Position numbers and translations under genes: made by a program
Notes under the pieces: model-generated
What the model saw: only the letters and a program-made list of their open reading frames with translations
What the model was told of the DNA's origin: nothing
Database searches by the model: none
Assembly (NCBI GenBank): GCA_964595485.1
Contig: CAZQQN010000004.1
Coordinates: forward strand, 1-64,000
Direction: 5' to 3'
From: CAZQQN01 sp964595485
GTDB taxonomy: Bacteria > Bacteroidota > Bacteroidia > CAILMK01 > CAYYUA01
Length of the DNA stretch: 64,000 nucleotides
Shown here: piece after piece, positions 25,763 through 34,472 of the stretch
Layout: every line of letters starts with the position of its first letter
How positions within the stretch are numbered: position 1 is the first letter of the stretch

Positions 25763-27004
25763 CTAAGCAACTTTTAACTGTTCCAGTTTCATACCCTGCA
25801 GCTTGTTTTTGATAAACTTGATGTCCACCTTGAATTCTTCCTTAGCATTTTCATCAGAGGGTAAGGCATATAAGGTGTCTTTCATGATTGTTTCCATCAA
25901 AGAACGAAGCCCTCTTGCACCAAGGTTTAACTCAATAGCTTTGGAGGCAATTAAATCCAGTGCTGAGTCTGAGAAATGAAGATCGATACCCTCCATACGG
26001 AAAAGCTCTTTATATTGCTTAACCAGAGCATCTTTTGGCTGAGTAAGAATTTTCTTAAGGGCTTCTTTGTCTAAGCTATGCAAGTAGGTCACCACCGGCA
26101 AACGTCCTATTAACTCTGGGATTAAGCCGAAATTTTTCAAATCTTGAGGCATTACATACTGCAAAGGATTTTCTTCAACATTTTCATCGCTTGTCGATGC
26201 CTGTGTTTGAAAGCCAATTCCTTGCTTATTCACCCTTTTCTCAATAATCCTCTCCAAGCCATCAAAAGCCCCACCACAAATAAATAAAATATTTTTTGTG
26301 TTGATTGGTACCAGGTTTTGTTCAGGATGCTTTCGTCCTCCTTGAGGAGGCACATAAATTGTATCCCCTTCAAGTAATTTGAGCATAGCCTGCTGAACCC
26401 CTTCTCCGGATACATCTCTTGTGATAGAGGCATTATCACCTTTTCTGGCTATTTTATCCAGCTCATCAATATAAACAATGCCTCTTTCAGCAGCTTTATT
26501 ATCACCGTTAGCAGCCTGCAAAAGCCTTGTTAGTATCGTTTCAACATCTTCCCCAACATAGCCGGCTTCTGTTATGACAGTTGCATCCGCTATACAAAAA
26601 GGAACATCTAAGATATTCGCAATGGTACGGGCAATTAAGGTTTTGCCGGTCCCAGTTTCTCCCGTTAGCAAGATGTTGGACTTTTCAATTTCAACATCAT
26701 CATTGGTAGTACCCTCATCCATACTGTAAATCAGCCGCTTGAAATGATTGTAAACAGCAACGGAGATGGATTTTTTGGCCTCATCCTGGTCAATGACATG
26801 TTGGTCTAAATGGGCCTTAATCTCCTTTGGTTTGTATACCTGATTAAAAGTAGGTTTCTCCTGATTTTTCTGTTGCTCCGCGTTTACAATCTTGGAGGCC
26901 TCTTGGGCACAACTGTCACATATATAACCATCTTTCCCTTCAATTAAGAAATTAACTTCATCTTTACCACGCCAACAAAATGAACAATAACTATTATTTT
27001 TCAT
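25763..27004 (-). CDS. clpX: ATP-dependent Clp protease ATP-binding subunit ClpX
   Basis: ClpX unfolds tagged proteins and feeds them to ClpP. The 413-residue protein has the N-terminal zinc-binding domain (CSFCWRGKDEV and ICDSC), Walker A GETGTGKT, Walker B IVYIDELDKIA, sensor and pore-region motifs (ERGIVY, FGLIPELIGRLPVV) and the C-terminal LGARGLRSLMETIM. Its start overlaps the end of clpP by 4 bp, so translation is coupled. The gene order tig-clpP-clpX is the classical one. Confidence 0.97.
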   Translation of the reverse strand: MKNNSYCSFCWRGKDEVNFLIEGKDGYICDSCAQEASKIVNAEQQKNQEKPTFNQVYKPKEIKAHLDQHVIDQDEAKKSISVAVYNHFKRLIYSMDEGTTNDDVEIEKSNILLTGETGTGKTLIARTIANILDVPFCIADATVITEAGYVGEDVETILTRLLQAANGDNKAAERGIVYIDELDKIARKGDNASITRDVSGEGVQQAMLKLLEGDTIYVPPQGGRKHPEQNLVPINTKNILFICGGAFDGLERIIEKRVNKQGIGFQTQASTSDENVEENPLQYVMPQDLKNFGLIPELIGRLPVVTYLHSLDKEALKKILTQPKDALVKQYKELFRMEGIDLHFSDSALDLIASKAIELNLGARGLRSLMETIMKDTLYALPSDENAKEEFKVDIKFIKNKLQGMKLEQLKVA

Positions 27005-27702
27005 ACGTCTTCGTCTTCTTGTTTGGGGTTGCTCCTTGTTAAAATTTCATCAACCATACCATAATCCTTTGCTTCCTGAGCATCCATCCAGTAATCCCTG
27101 TCAGCATCTTTTTCTACATCTTCTTTGTCACGACCTGAATGTTCTGAAATGATCTGGTAAAGCTCCTTTCGAATCTTAACAATTTCGTTTGCTGTAATTT
27201 CAATATCAGCTGCGGGACCTTGAACGCCACCCATCGGTTGGTGAATCATAATTCTGGAATGCCTTAATGCTGACCTTCTATTTTCAGCACCGGCGCACAA
27301 TAAAATGGCGCCCATTGATGCTGCCATCCCTGTACAAATAGTATGTATCGTAGGTTGAATGTACTGCATGGTATCGTATATACCCAGGCCTGCATATACC
27401 GAACCTCCAGGGCTATTGATATAAAGGTAAATGTCACTACCTGGATCAGTGGATTCCAGGAAAAGCATCTGGGCCTGGATAATATTGGCTACATCATCAT
27501 TAACGGGCACTCCGAGAAAAATTATCCGGTCCATCATTAACCGCGAGAAAACATCCATAGAAGCCACATTCATTGGCCTTTCCTCGATAATGTTTGGCGT
27601 AATATAATTAGAGAAGTCATTTAATTTATTACTACCAATACCCATGTGCTGAGTCGCATATTTTTTAAACTCTTCGCCTTGTTGATTTTTGTGATTACTC
27701 AT
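27001..27702 (-). CDS. clpP: ATP-dependent Clp protease proteolytic subunit
   Basis: ClpP forms the tetradecameric serine protease chamber. The 233-residue protein has the catalytic serine in TGMAASMGA (S129) and histidine in IMIHQPMGG (H154), with IYLYINSPGGSVYAGLGIYD preceding. It is slightly longer than the E. coli protein because of a polar N-terminal extension of about 35 residues, usual in this phylum. It overlaps tig by 8 bp and clpX by 4 bp. Confidence 0.97.
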   Translation of the reverse strand: MSNHKNQQGEEFKKYATQHMGIGSNKLNDFSNYITPNIIEERPMNVASMDVFSRLMMDRIIFLGVPVNDDVANIIQAQMLFLESTDPGSDIYLYINSPGGSVYAGLGIYDTMQYIQPTIHTICTGMAASMGAILLCAGAENRRSALRHSRIMIHQPMGGVQGPAADIEITANEIVKIRKELYQIISEHSGRDKEDVEKDADRDYWMDAQEAKDYGMVDEILTRSNPKQEDEDV

Positions 27703-29107
27703 TATTTTCAGCTTTTTCTGTTTCTTGTTCGGCTTCTGATTCCGGGTTCACTATTTTTTGAAATTCGTTATAGGTTACTGTCTTTACAGGAAATTCCACG
27801 TTTTCTTTAACATGTTTGAAAACTTTATCCTCTTTTAGCGTGAAATGGGATTTGAAATAATTGTTCTGATCTTTTAGGTAATTAGAAGCATATTCTTTAA
27901 CCTTTTCTTCACCAATGTCACCCATACCAATACGGGATACTTCATTCCTTATTAAAGACTCGGCATATTCCATAACTTCTTGGCTTTCCACTTTTACTTC
28001 GAACCGATCTGCCAAGCCATCAACAACTATCATCCACTTGATATCGTTAATAAAATCCTTATATTTTTCTTCATGGCTCTTATCCTCTTGTTGATTTTCT
28101 TCCTCTTCCTCTTGTACTTTATCAAACCATTTTTTTAGGAATTCTTCCGGTATACCCTTGTCAAAACGTTTTATAAAGGTGTCCTTAATCTCCTTAAAAA
28201 GATGACTATCAGTTTCCCTTTCATAGCCAGATTCCAGAGCCTCCTTTATAGCGGCCTTAAACTCCTCGATATCATTAATCTCTTTATCAGGAAAAACTTC
28301 CTTGTAAACCTCTTCTCCAATTTCAACAGGTTGAAAAATAAAAATCGATTCAATTGTAACCTTAAATTCTCCTTCAACATCCTGAATGGTTAATTTATCC
28401 GTATCCAGGAATTCAGCAAGTTTTTCATCATCCTCAAACATTGACTTCAGGTTGACGATTACCTCCTCATTTGTCGATTTACCAATCAACTCAGCTTTCA
28501 GGTCAGCTGGTATTTCAGCCAGTTTCATGGCTTTACTTTTATCTAAGCCACCCTCGAGAGGTTGTTGGTTCTCGTCAAGCTCCGTAACACTTGTTCTTAT
28601 TGAAAGGGTTTCATCATCTTCTACCTTTTCTTTATTATCTGAAGTGCCTTTTAAGTTCTTTATCTTCTCAATCTGCTCATCTACCTCTTCATCGGTGGCT
28701 TCGATTTTATACTTCTGTACATCCCCAAGCTTTTCCTGAAGATCAATATCAATCTCCGGCCTTAAACCAACGTCATATTTGAATTCAAAGGAGTCTTGAC
28801 TTTCCCACTCCGGTTCTGTTTCAGAGTCTTTCTGAAGCGGGTTCAGTAATAGCTTGAGGTCATTTTCCTTAATGTAATTTTGGAGTGACTTATTGACGGT
28901 ATCAGGAATCAACTGCTTTTTAAGATCACTCCCTAAGCGCTTTTTAAGTAAATTCAACGGCGCTTTCCCTTTTCTAAAACCAGGTAGGTCAACTTTCTTC
29001 CTGTAATTTTTTAGCTCTTTTTCAAAATCTTCCTGATAGTCTTCGGGTTTAATTTTGATAGTTAGTTCCGCGTCTAATTCGTTCTTTTTCTCTAGATTAA
29101 CGTCCAA
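27695..29107 (-). CDS. tig: Trigger factor
   Basis: Trigger factor binds the ribosome exit tunnel and folds nascent chains. The protein is 470 residues with an N-terminal ribosome-binding domain (DLPGFRKGKAPLNLLKKRLG resembles the GFRKGKxP signature), a divergent peptidyl-prolyl isomerase region (about 165-260) and a long acidic C-terminal chaperone domain. The open frame continues upstream through tRNA-Leu, but that translation is meaningless. The family N terminus (MDVNLEKKNELDAELTIKI) begins at a TTG at 29107, which is chosen; ATT at 29110 is a less likely alternative. Its 3' end overlaps clpP by 8 bp. It lies only 50 bp behind tRNA-Leu with no terminator visible. Confidence 0.93.
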   Translation of the reverse strand: MDVNLEKKNELDAELTIKIKPEDYQEDFEKELKNYRKKVDLPGFRKGKAPLNLLKKRLGSDLKKQLIPDTVNKSLQNYIKENDLKLLLNPLQKDSETEPEWESQDSFEFKYDVGLRPEIDIDLQEKLGDVQKYKIEATDEEVDEQIEKIKNLKGTSDNKEKVEDDETLSIRTSVTELDENQQPLEGGLDKSKAMKLAEIPADLKAELIGKSTNEEVIVNLKSMFEDDEKLAEFLDTDKLTIQDVEGEFKVTIESIFIFQPVEIGEEVYKEVFPDKEINDIEEFKAAIKEALESGYERETDSHLFKEIKDTFIKRFDKGIPEEFLKKWFDKVQEEEEENQQEDKSHEEKYKDFINDIKWMIVVDGLADRFEVKVESQEVMEYAESLIRNEVSRIGMGDIGEEKVKEYASNYLKDQNNYFKSHFTLKEDKVFKHVKENVEFPVKTVTYNEFQKIVNPESEAEQETEKAENNE

Positions 29108-29157
29108 AATATTATTTCTTTTATAACATGAATTTTTTGCAAAAGTTTTTAAGACTG

Positions 29158-29239
29158 TGCGGATGGGGGGACTCGAACCCCCACACTTTTCAGTACTAGA
29201 TCCTAAGTCTAGCGCGTCTACCAATTCCGCCACATCCGC
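29158..29239 (-). tRNA. tRNA-Leu (TAG)
   Basis: The 82-nt class II cloverleaf has acceptor GCGGATG/CATCCGC with discriminator A, anticodon stem CTAGA/TCTAG with loop CTTAGGA (anticodon TAG), a long variable arm as expected for leucine, and T arm GGGGG-TTCGAGT-CCCCC. CCA is not encoded. It is co-directional with tig, clpP and clpX. Confidence 0.97.
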
Positions 29240-29251
29240 AATTTTGGATCA

Positions 29252-29259
29252 CAAAGGTA
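29252..29259 (-). promoter_or_regulatory. -7 box upstream of tRNA-Leu (and possibly tig)
   Basis: TACCTTTG on the minus strand lies 12 bp before the mature 5' end of tRNA-Leu and is identical to the -7 box of the tRNA-Asp promoter. A matching -33 TTTG at 19-21 bp is not evident. Confidence 0.5.
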
Positions 29260-29436
29260 CAATTTCAATAAAGGTTAACCATATCATGGTATTTTATTCT
29301 ACATTCAGAGTTGTCAAGGGTCGATTAATTAGTTAATTTGGGCTTTTCAAAGAACATTTTACAATTTTTTAAGGTTTTTTTCAGGAAGAGGTAAAATAAA
29401 GGCAGAATTGACCTCATTTTAAAACAATAAGCCATC

Positions 29437-31674
29437 ATGGCAAAAACAAAACCAAATTACGAAAACCGACAGATTGTCAATGCTTACCGGTCATTGCTAA
29501 GAGCCAGTAAGCCTTACATAAAACAAGGGGATAAGAAAACCATCCGGAAAGCCTTCAACTTTGCCATGGATGCACACCAAGGGATGCGTAGGAAATCCGG
29601 TGACTTGTATATTTTTCATCCTGTTGCTGTTGCTACAGTATGCGCCAAGGAAATGAATTTAAGTACTACCTCCATCGTTTGTGCCTTACTTCATGATGTT
29701 GTAGAAGATACAGATGTAAACACAGAAGATATAGAGGCAACCTTTGGTTCAAAGGTGGCAAAAATCATAGATGGTTTAACCAAAATCTCCGGAGTATCGG
29801 GCCATACAAAGTCAATGCAGGCTGAGAACTTCCGGAAGATTTTACTAACGCTTGCGGATGATGTAAGGGTAATCCTGATTAAACTGGCCGATCGCCTTCA
29901 TAACATGAGGACCCTTGATTTTATGCCTTCGAGAAATCAACTAAAAATAGCATCCGAAACACTTGAGGTTTATGCGCCACTTGCACATCGCCTCGGGCTT
30001 TACAACATAAAAAGTGAATTAGAAGACCTCTCACTAAAATATACCGAACCGGAAGTTTACCAAGAAATTACGAATAAACTCAAGTCCAGTAAAAGCCAAA
30101 GGTCACGTTTCATTAGAAAATTTACAGCGCCCATTCAGACAAAGCTTGATCAAACTGGCCTGAATTACGAGATTAAGAGTAGGACAAAGTCTATCTATTC
30201 TATTTACCGTAAAATGAAAAATCAGGGAATCCCTTTTGAGGAGGTTTATGATATTTTTGCTATACGCGTAATACTTGATACGCCAACTGATAGAGAAAAA
30301 GAATTCTGTTGGCGAACTTATTCTATCATTACGGATACTTACACGCCAAACCCGAACCGTTTGAGAGATTGGCTTTCAACACCCAAAGCCAATGGTTACG
30401 AATCTCTTCATATAACAGTAATGGGGCCTGTTGGTAAATGGGTTGAAGTACAGATAAGGAGCAGGCGGATGGATGAAATAGCTGAAAAAGGATTTGCAGC
30501 ACATTGGAAATACAAAGAAAATGCTTTCCAGGATAGCGGCCTTGATGAGTGGATTAATCGTGTAAGAGAAATGCTTGAAAATCCAACCTCTAATGCCATA
30601 GATTTCCTGGATGAATTTAAACTCAACTTGTTTTCTGATGAAGTATTTGTTTTTACCCCAGAGGGAGACACGGTTAAATTACCCCTGAACGCTACTGCAT
30701 TGGATTTTGCTTTTGAAATACATACCGAAATCGGCCTCCAATGCTTTGGCGCTAAGGTCAACCATAAGTTGGTACCATTAAATTACCAATTAAAAAGTGG
30801 GGATCAAGTTGAAATACTTACCTCAAAGAAACAAAAACCGAACTCCGAATGGCTTAATTATGTGGTAACTGCCAAGGCTAAGTCAAAAATCAAATCAGCC
30901 TTAAAAGAAGAGAAAAGAGCGTTTGCTTTACAAGGGAAAGAATTGCTTAAAAGAAAATTCAGGCATTTTCAGATCAAGGATAGCAACCAAAATTACAATG
31001 AGTTCACCCATTTCATGAACGAGGAATCAAGTCTTGATTTATTTTATGCCATTAGTAAAGGGCAAATAAGCCGTGAAGAACTTAATCAAAAGCTTAAAGC
31101 ATTTACAAACTACAAAAAAGAGCCGGTTGAGTCAAAACCTTCTGATTATAAAGAGACCAAACAAGCCAACGCAACTTCTACGAAAAAAGAAGAGGTTTTA
31201 TTAGATGAAAAAGAAAGGCAATTTGATTATTCCCTTGCTAAGTGCTGTAACCCAATTCCGGGGGATGACATTTTCGGTTTCATCACAAAAAATGAGGGGG
31301 TGAAAATTCACCGTACCAATTGCCCGAACGGCATTCACCTAATGTCAAAATTTGGTTACCGGATTATCAATGCAAGATGGGCAAAGAGCAATATAAAGCC
31401 CATATCATCTTACCCAGTTGGTTTGACCATTCTGGGGATTGATTCAGTAGGTATGGTGAGTAAAATTACCGATATTGTTTCTAAGGAACTACAGGTAAAT
31501 ATGGATTCAATAAAGATCTCTGCTAAAGCAGGGGCTTTTGAAGGTTCTATTATCCTCAATATTTATGATACAGGCCACCTCGAAAAATTGATCAAAAAAC
31601 TGGAATCCCAGGAAGGCATTGAATCTGTACACCGTTTCAACCCTGAAAACAATTTAGAAGTCAATACAAGCTAA
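29437..31674 (+). CDS. Bifunctional (p)ppGpp synthetase/hydrolase, RelA/SpoT family
   Basis: This is a 745-residue long RSH protein that makes and degrades the alarmone (p)ppGpp. The HD hydrolase domain (about 45-190) keeps the metal-site motifs ALLHDVVEDT and KLADRLHNMRTL. The synthetase domain (about 235-350) has EVYDIFAIRVILD and KANGYESLHITV. A TGS domain (DEVFVFTPEGDTVKLP), a cysteine pair (AKCCNPIPGDDIFGFI with HRTNCPN) and a C-terminal ACT domain complete the set. An intact HD motif supports a bifunctional enzyme. It is the only RSH gene seen here. The Fur-family gene follows after 76 bp. Confidence 0.95.
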   Translation: MAKTKPNYENRQIVNAYRSLLRASKPYIKQGDKKTIRKAFNFAMDAHQGMRRKSGDLYIFHPVAVATVCAKEMNLSTTSIVCALLHDVVEDTDVNTEDIEATFGSKVAKIIDGLTKISGVSGHTKSMQAENFRKILLTLADDVRVILIKLADRLHNMRTLDFMPSRNQLKIASETLEVYAPLAHRLGLYNIKSELEDLSLKYTEPEVYQEITNKLKSSKSQRSRFIRKFTAPIQTKLDQTGLNYEIKSRTKSIYSIYRKMKNQGIPFEEVYDIFAIRVILDTPTDREKEFCWRTYSIITDTYTPNPNRLRDWLSTPKANGYESLHITVMGPVGKWVEVQIRSRRMDEIAEKGFAAHWKYKENAFQDSGLDEWINRVREMLENPTSNAIDFLDEFKLNLFSDEVFVFTPEGDTVKLPLNATALDFAFEIHTEIGLQCFGAKVNHKLVPLNYQLKSGDQVEILTSKKQKPNSEWLNYVVTAKAKSKIKSALKEEKRAFALQGKELLKRKFRHFQIKDSNQNYNEFTHFMNEESSLDLFYAISKGQISREELNQKLKAFTNYKKEPVESKPSDYKETKQANATSTKKEEVLLDEKERQFDYSLAKCCNPIPGDDIFGFITKNEGVKIHRTNCPNGIHLMSKFGYRIINARWAKSNIKPISSYPVGLTILGIDSVGMVSKITDIVSKELQVNMDSIKISAKAGAFEGSIILNIYDTGHLEKLIKKLESQEGIESVHRFNPENNLEVNTS

Positions 31675-31716
31675 TCCGCATAAAACATGAATAACCCTTT
31701 TTCTTTTTTTCCTTTG

Positions 31717-31724
31717 TAATTTTG
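31717..31724 (+). promoter_or_regulatory. Possible -7 box before the Fur-family gene
   Basis: TAATTTTG fits TAnnTTTG and lies 26 bp before the ATG of the Fur-family gene. A -33 TTTG at the usual spacing is absent; only a T-rich run is present there. Confidence 0.35.
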
Positions 31725-31750
31725 CAAGGTTAGAATAATGAACGCTTCTT

Positions 31751-32233
31751 ATGACAAAAGATGAAACACTTGAGGAGGCAAAGCAAGAATTTTCCCAGTA
31801 TTTAGAGGAAAGAAAACACCGTAAAACTCCGGAGCGTTTTACTATCCTTTCTGAAATATACCATAGAGATGATCATTTTGATGTAGAGATGCTTTACCTG
31901 GAGTTGAAAAAAAAGAACTACCATATTAGCAGGGCCACAGTTTACAACACCCTCGACCTTTTGCTGGATTGCGGGCTTGCCATTAAACAGCAGTTTGGTA
32001 ATAATGTCGCTTTATATGAAAAAGCATACGGTTACCGCCAGCATGACCACCTGATTTGCAACCGGTGCAATAAGGTTTTAGAATTTTGCGACCCAAGGAT
32101 TCAACAAACGCAAAACATGGTCGGGGAATTACTAAAGTTTAATGTTACTCAGCATTCTCTTACTTTATATGGTAACCCTCAAATAGACAGTGAAGGAAAT
32201 TGCCTTTCCTGTTCACAAAAAATAAATGATTAA
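31751..32233 (+). CDS. Fur-family transcriptional regulator
   Basis: A 160-residue metal-dependent or peroxide-dependent repressor of the Fur family. The winged-helix part is at about 15-85 (KTPERFTILSEIYHRDDHFD, then HISRATVYNTLDLLLDCGL). The dimerisation part has HDHLICNRCNKVLEF and a final CLSC, giving two CxxC pairs for structural zinc. The regulatory-site residues do not by themselves distinguish Fur, PerR and Zur. It is followed by purA after only 12 bp, an arrangement common in Bacteroidota, so the two are likely co-transcribed. Confidence 0.92.
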   Translation: MTKDETLEEAKQEFSQYLEERKHRKTPERFTILSEIYHRDDHFDVEMLYLELKKKNYHISRATVYNTLDLLLDCGLAIKQQFGNNVALYEKAYGYRQHDHLICNRCNKVLEFCDPRIQQTQNMVGELLKFNVTQHSLTLYGNPQIDSEGNCLSCSQKIND

Positions 32234-32245
32234 CCACTACCAATT

Positions 32246-33511
32246 ATGGGTTTAGATATTGTATTGGGCCTTCAATGGGGCGATGAAGGAAAAGGCAAAA
32301 TTGTTGACGTATTAACTCCTCAATATGACATTGTTGCTCGCTTTCAGGGAGGCCCAAATGCGGGCCACACTCTTAATATAAAGGGCGAGGAAATAGTCTT
32401 GCATACCATCCCTTCTGGTATTATCCACAAAAATGTCATGAATGTTATAGGAGCAGGAATGGTAATAGATCCTGCAACCTTAAAAGATGAAGTTGACAAG
32501 CTTAAGAAAGATAACTTATTTGATAAAAATCAGCTATATATAGCTAAGAATGCCCATATCATCCTTCCTACTCATCGCAAACTGGATGAAGCCAAAGAAG
32601 CAAATTTTGGTGAGACGAAAATAGGTTCCACTTTGAAAGGTATAGGCCCTTGCTATACCGACAAAGCTGCCAGAAAAGGATTAAGAATTCGGGATATTTT
32701 TTCAGATAATTTCGATAGCGATTTCCAAAAGTTAGAAAAAGATCACCTCACTAGACTTGCTTATTATAATGCCAGTGATGTGAGCCGGGAAGAAGAAAAA
32801 AACTGGTGGGAAGGTATCAAACTACTCAAAGATTTGAATACTATAAATGCTGAGGAATATTTAAATAATCAGCTTGAAAAGGGAGACACCATATTGGCTG
32901 AAGGTGCACAAGGAACTTTCCTTGATTTGGATTTTGGAACATATCCCTACGTAACCTCTTCCAATACAACATCAGCAAATGCTTGCCTTGGCTTAGGAGT
33001 AGCACCTACAAAAGTGAATAAAGTATTTGGCGTTGTTAAAGCTTATACAACCAGGGTGGGAGAAGGCCCTTTCCCTACTGAACTACTCGGAAATGAAGGC
33101 AACACCTTAAGGGAAAAAGGCAATGAATATGGTGCTACTACAGGCCGGCCCAGGAGATGTGGGTGGTTGGATTTAACAGGGCTTAAATATGCCATCAAGT
33201 TAAATGGCGTTACCGACCTAATTATTACCAAATCCGATGTTCTTCAAGGATTAGATGAGATTAAAATAAGTGATGGTTTTTCAGAAGGTTTATTGAAAGA
33301 AGAATATCCTGAAATAATTAATGGCCTGAATAATTTTACTCCAATATATAAAAATTTCTCAAGCTGGAAACAAAAGATAGGGAATATTTCAAACAGTACG
33401 GAACTACCAGAGGAGCTTATAAATTACTTGGATTTTATTAGACAAGAAACCAATAGCAGGATAACTCTATTATCAACAGGCCCAAAGAGAGATGAGTATT
33501 TGGAATTGTAA
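32246..33511 (+). CDS. purA: Adenylosuccinate synthase
   Basis: PurA joins aspartate to IMP using GTP, the first committed step to AMP. The 421-residue protein has the N-terminal GLQWGDEGKGKIVD (P-loop-like), GGPNAGHT, GIGPCYTDKAARKG, EGAQGTFLDLDFGTYP and TGRPRRCGWLDL. Length and motifs match the family. It lies 12 bp after the Fur-family gene and is closed by a strong hairpin at 33574-33600. Confidence 0.96.
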   Translation: MGLDIVLGLQWGDEGKGKIVDVLTPQYDIVARFQGGPNAGHTLNIKGEEIVLHTIPSGIIHKNVMNVIGAGMVIDPATLKDEVDKLKKDNLFDKNQLYIAKNAHIILPTHRKLDEAKEANFGETKIGSTLKGIGPCYTDKAARKGLRIRDIFSDNFDSDFQKLEKDHLTRLAYYNASDVSREEEKNWWEGIKLLKDLNTINAEEYLNNQLEKGDTILAEGAQGTFLDLDFGTYPYVTSSNTTSANACLGLGVAPTKVNKVFGVVKAYTTRVGEGPFPTELLGNEGNTLREKGNEYGATTGRPRRCGWLDLTGLKYAIKLNGVTDLIITKSDVLQGLDEIKISDGFSEGLLKEEYPEIINGLNNFTPIYKNFSSWKQKIGNISNSTELPEELINYLDFIRQETNSRITLLSTGPKRDEYLEL

Positions 33512-33573
33512 GGTTTGTTTTACCTAATTTATGGTTTGTTAAAGCCTTAGCATTTATTATGAGCTTATGAAAA

Positions 33574-33600
33574 AAAGCCTACATAAAAGCAGGCTTTTTT
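33574..33600. terminator. Bidirectional terminator between purA and gldN
   Basis: AAAGCCT (33574-33580) pairs with AGGCTTT (33591-33597) around the loop acataaaagc, with an A-run before and a T-run after (33595-33601). The symmetrical A/T flanks allow it to end both purA (plus) and the gld operon (minus). Confidence 0.85.
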
Positions 33601-33606
33601 TCATTT

Positions 33607-34470
33607 CTAATATTCCCACAGATCGTGTTCAAAGTTAAACAGTTCTTCTTCTATCTCCTTTGCTCTAATGAGCGCCCCGAATTTATCACCATCATACTTT
33701 GGGAGATCCCCAATATCTTGGTCTAGCTCATTGGGTTCTTTAACTATATAGCTGGAGAAAAGCCTTTGTTCGAAAAAATCATAGTAGGAGAGTTGAGCAG
33801 CATCATTGTGTCTGTTAAACATAGGTTCATTAACCAGAATTTTTCTTAATTCTTTCCACTCAACCCAAAAGAGGGGTTGAAGACCGAGCTCAATGCCATC
33901 CCTTGTTTTCATTTGCAAAGGGGCAATGGCTATTATCCTTGGGAAAAATTCGCTTGTTTCTTTGTCAAATACCCAATCTTCCATGATTCGGAAGCGGTGA
34001 ATTTCCTCACACTCAGTGGTATCATACAAAGTAGTATCAGTCATGACGCCCGGCTGGTTGATAGGATCTACCGGTACTTTGGTTTGTTCCGCTTCAGTAA
34101 TTTGTTCTATAAGCTCTGACCGGCTAAAAAATGAACTAATAGAGTCATTTTTATAGGGCGTGAGGGATTTGGTTTCGGCATCCTTCATAACCGCATCAAA
34201 AACTATACAACTAAAGGGATTTTTTTTCCACTTCATACCAAGATTCTGTTTTTCCCTGGTATCTAAAACGCGGTGGATTCTCCTTGAATACATAACATCA
34301 GCCTGCCTAAGCGGAGGATAAGGAGTTACATTCCTTTCTTCTATATGCCTTTTTTCATAAGTAAAATCAGGTTGACCGGCTGCATCCCCCTGCGCAAAAG
34401 ACCATAAGCTTGAAAAAAGAAAAATGCAAAAAATTCCCGTAACAAAAATCCTGAATCTTCCAAATCTCAT
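33607..34470 (-). CDS. gldN: Gliding motility / type IX secretion protein GldN
   Basis: GldN (PorN) is a periplasmic partner of GldK in the rings of the type IX secretion system. The 287-residue protein has a signal peptide (cleavage after SFAQ), RRIHRVLDTREKQN, IVFDAVMKDAE and EDWVFDKETSEFFPRIIAIAP, a characteristic GldN block. It is the last gene of gldKLMN, 2 bp behind gldM, and ends at a terminator hairpin. Confidence 0.93.
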   Translation of the reverse strand: MRFGRFRIFVTGIFCIFLFSSLWSFAQGDAAGQPDFTYEKRHIEERNVTPYPPLRQADVMYSRRIHRVLDTREKQNLGMKWKKNPFSCIVFDAVMKDAETKSLTPYKNDSISSFFSRSELIEQITEAEQTKVPVDPINQPGVMTDTTLYDTTECEEIHRFRIMEDWVFDKETSEFFPRIIAIAPLQMKTRDGIELGLQPLFWVEWKELRKILVNEPMFNRHNDAAQLSYYDFFEQRLFSSYIVKEPNELDQDIGDLPKYDGDKFGALIRAKEIEEELFNFEHDLWEY

Positions 34471-34472
34471 AT

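Noticed and set aside
28386..28739. 117-codon plus-strand ORF opposite tig
   Set aside because: Serine-rich shadow of the acidic coding sequence of trigger factor.
29108..29233. 42-residue extension of trigger factor
   Set aside because: It is tRNA-Leu and its 3' flank read in frame; the conserved protein begins at 29107.
30408..30761. 117-codon minus-strand ORF opposite the RelA/SpoT-family gene
   Set aside because: Lies wholly inside a conserved gene with no independent signal.
33574..33600. Hairpin as riboswitch or attenuator
   Set aside because: It lies between two convergent genes and has the plain stem plus T-run of a bidirectional terminator.
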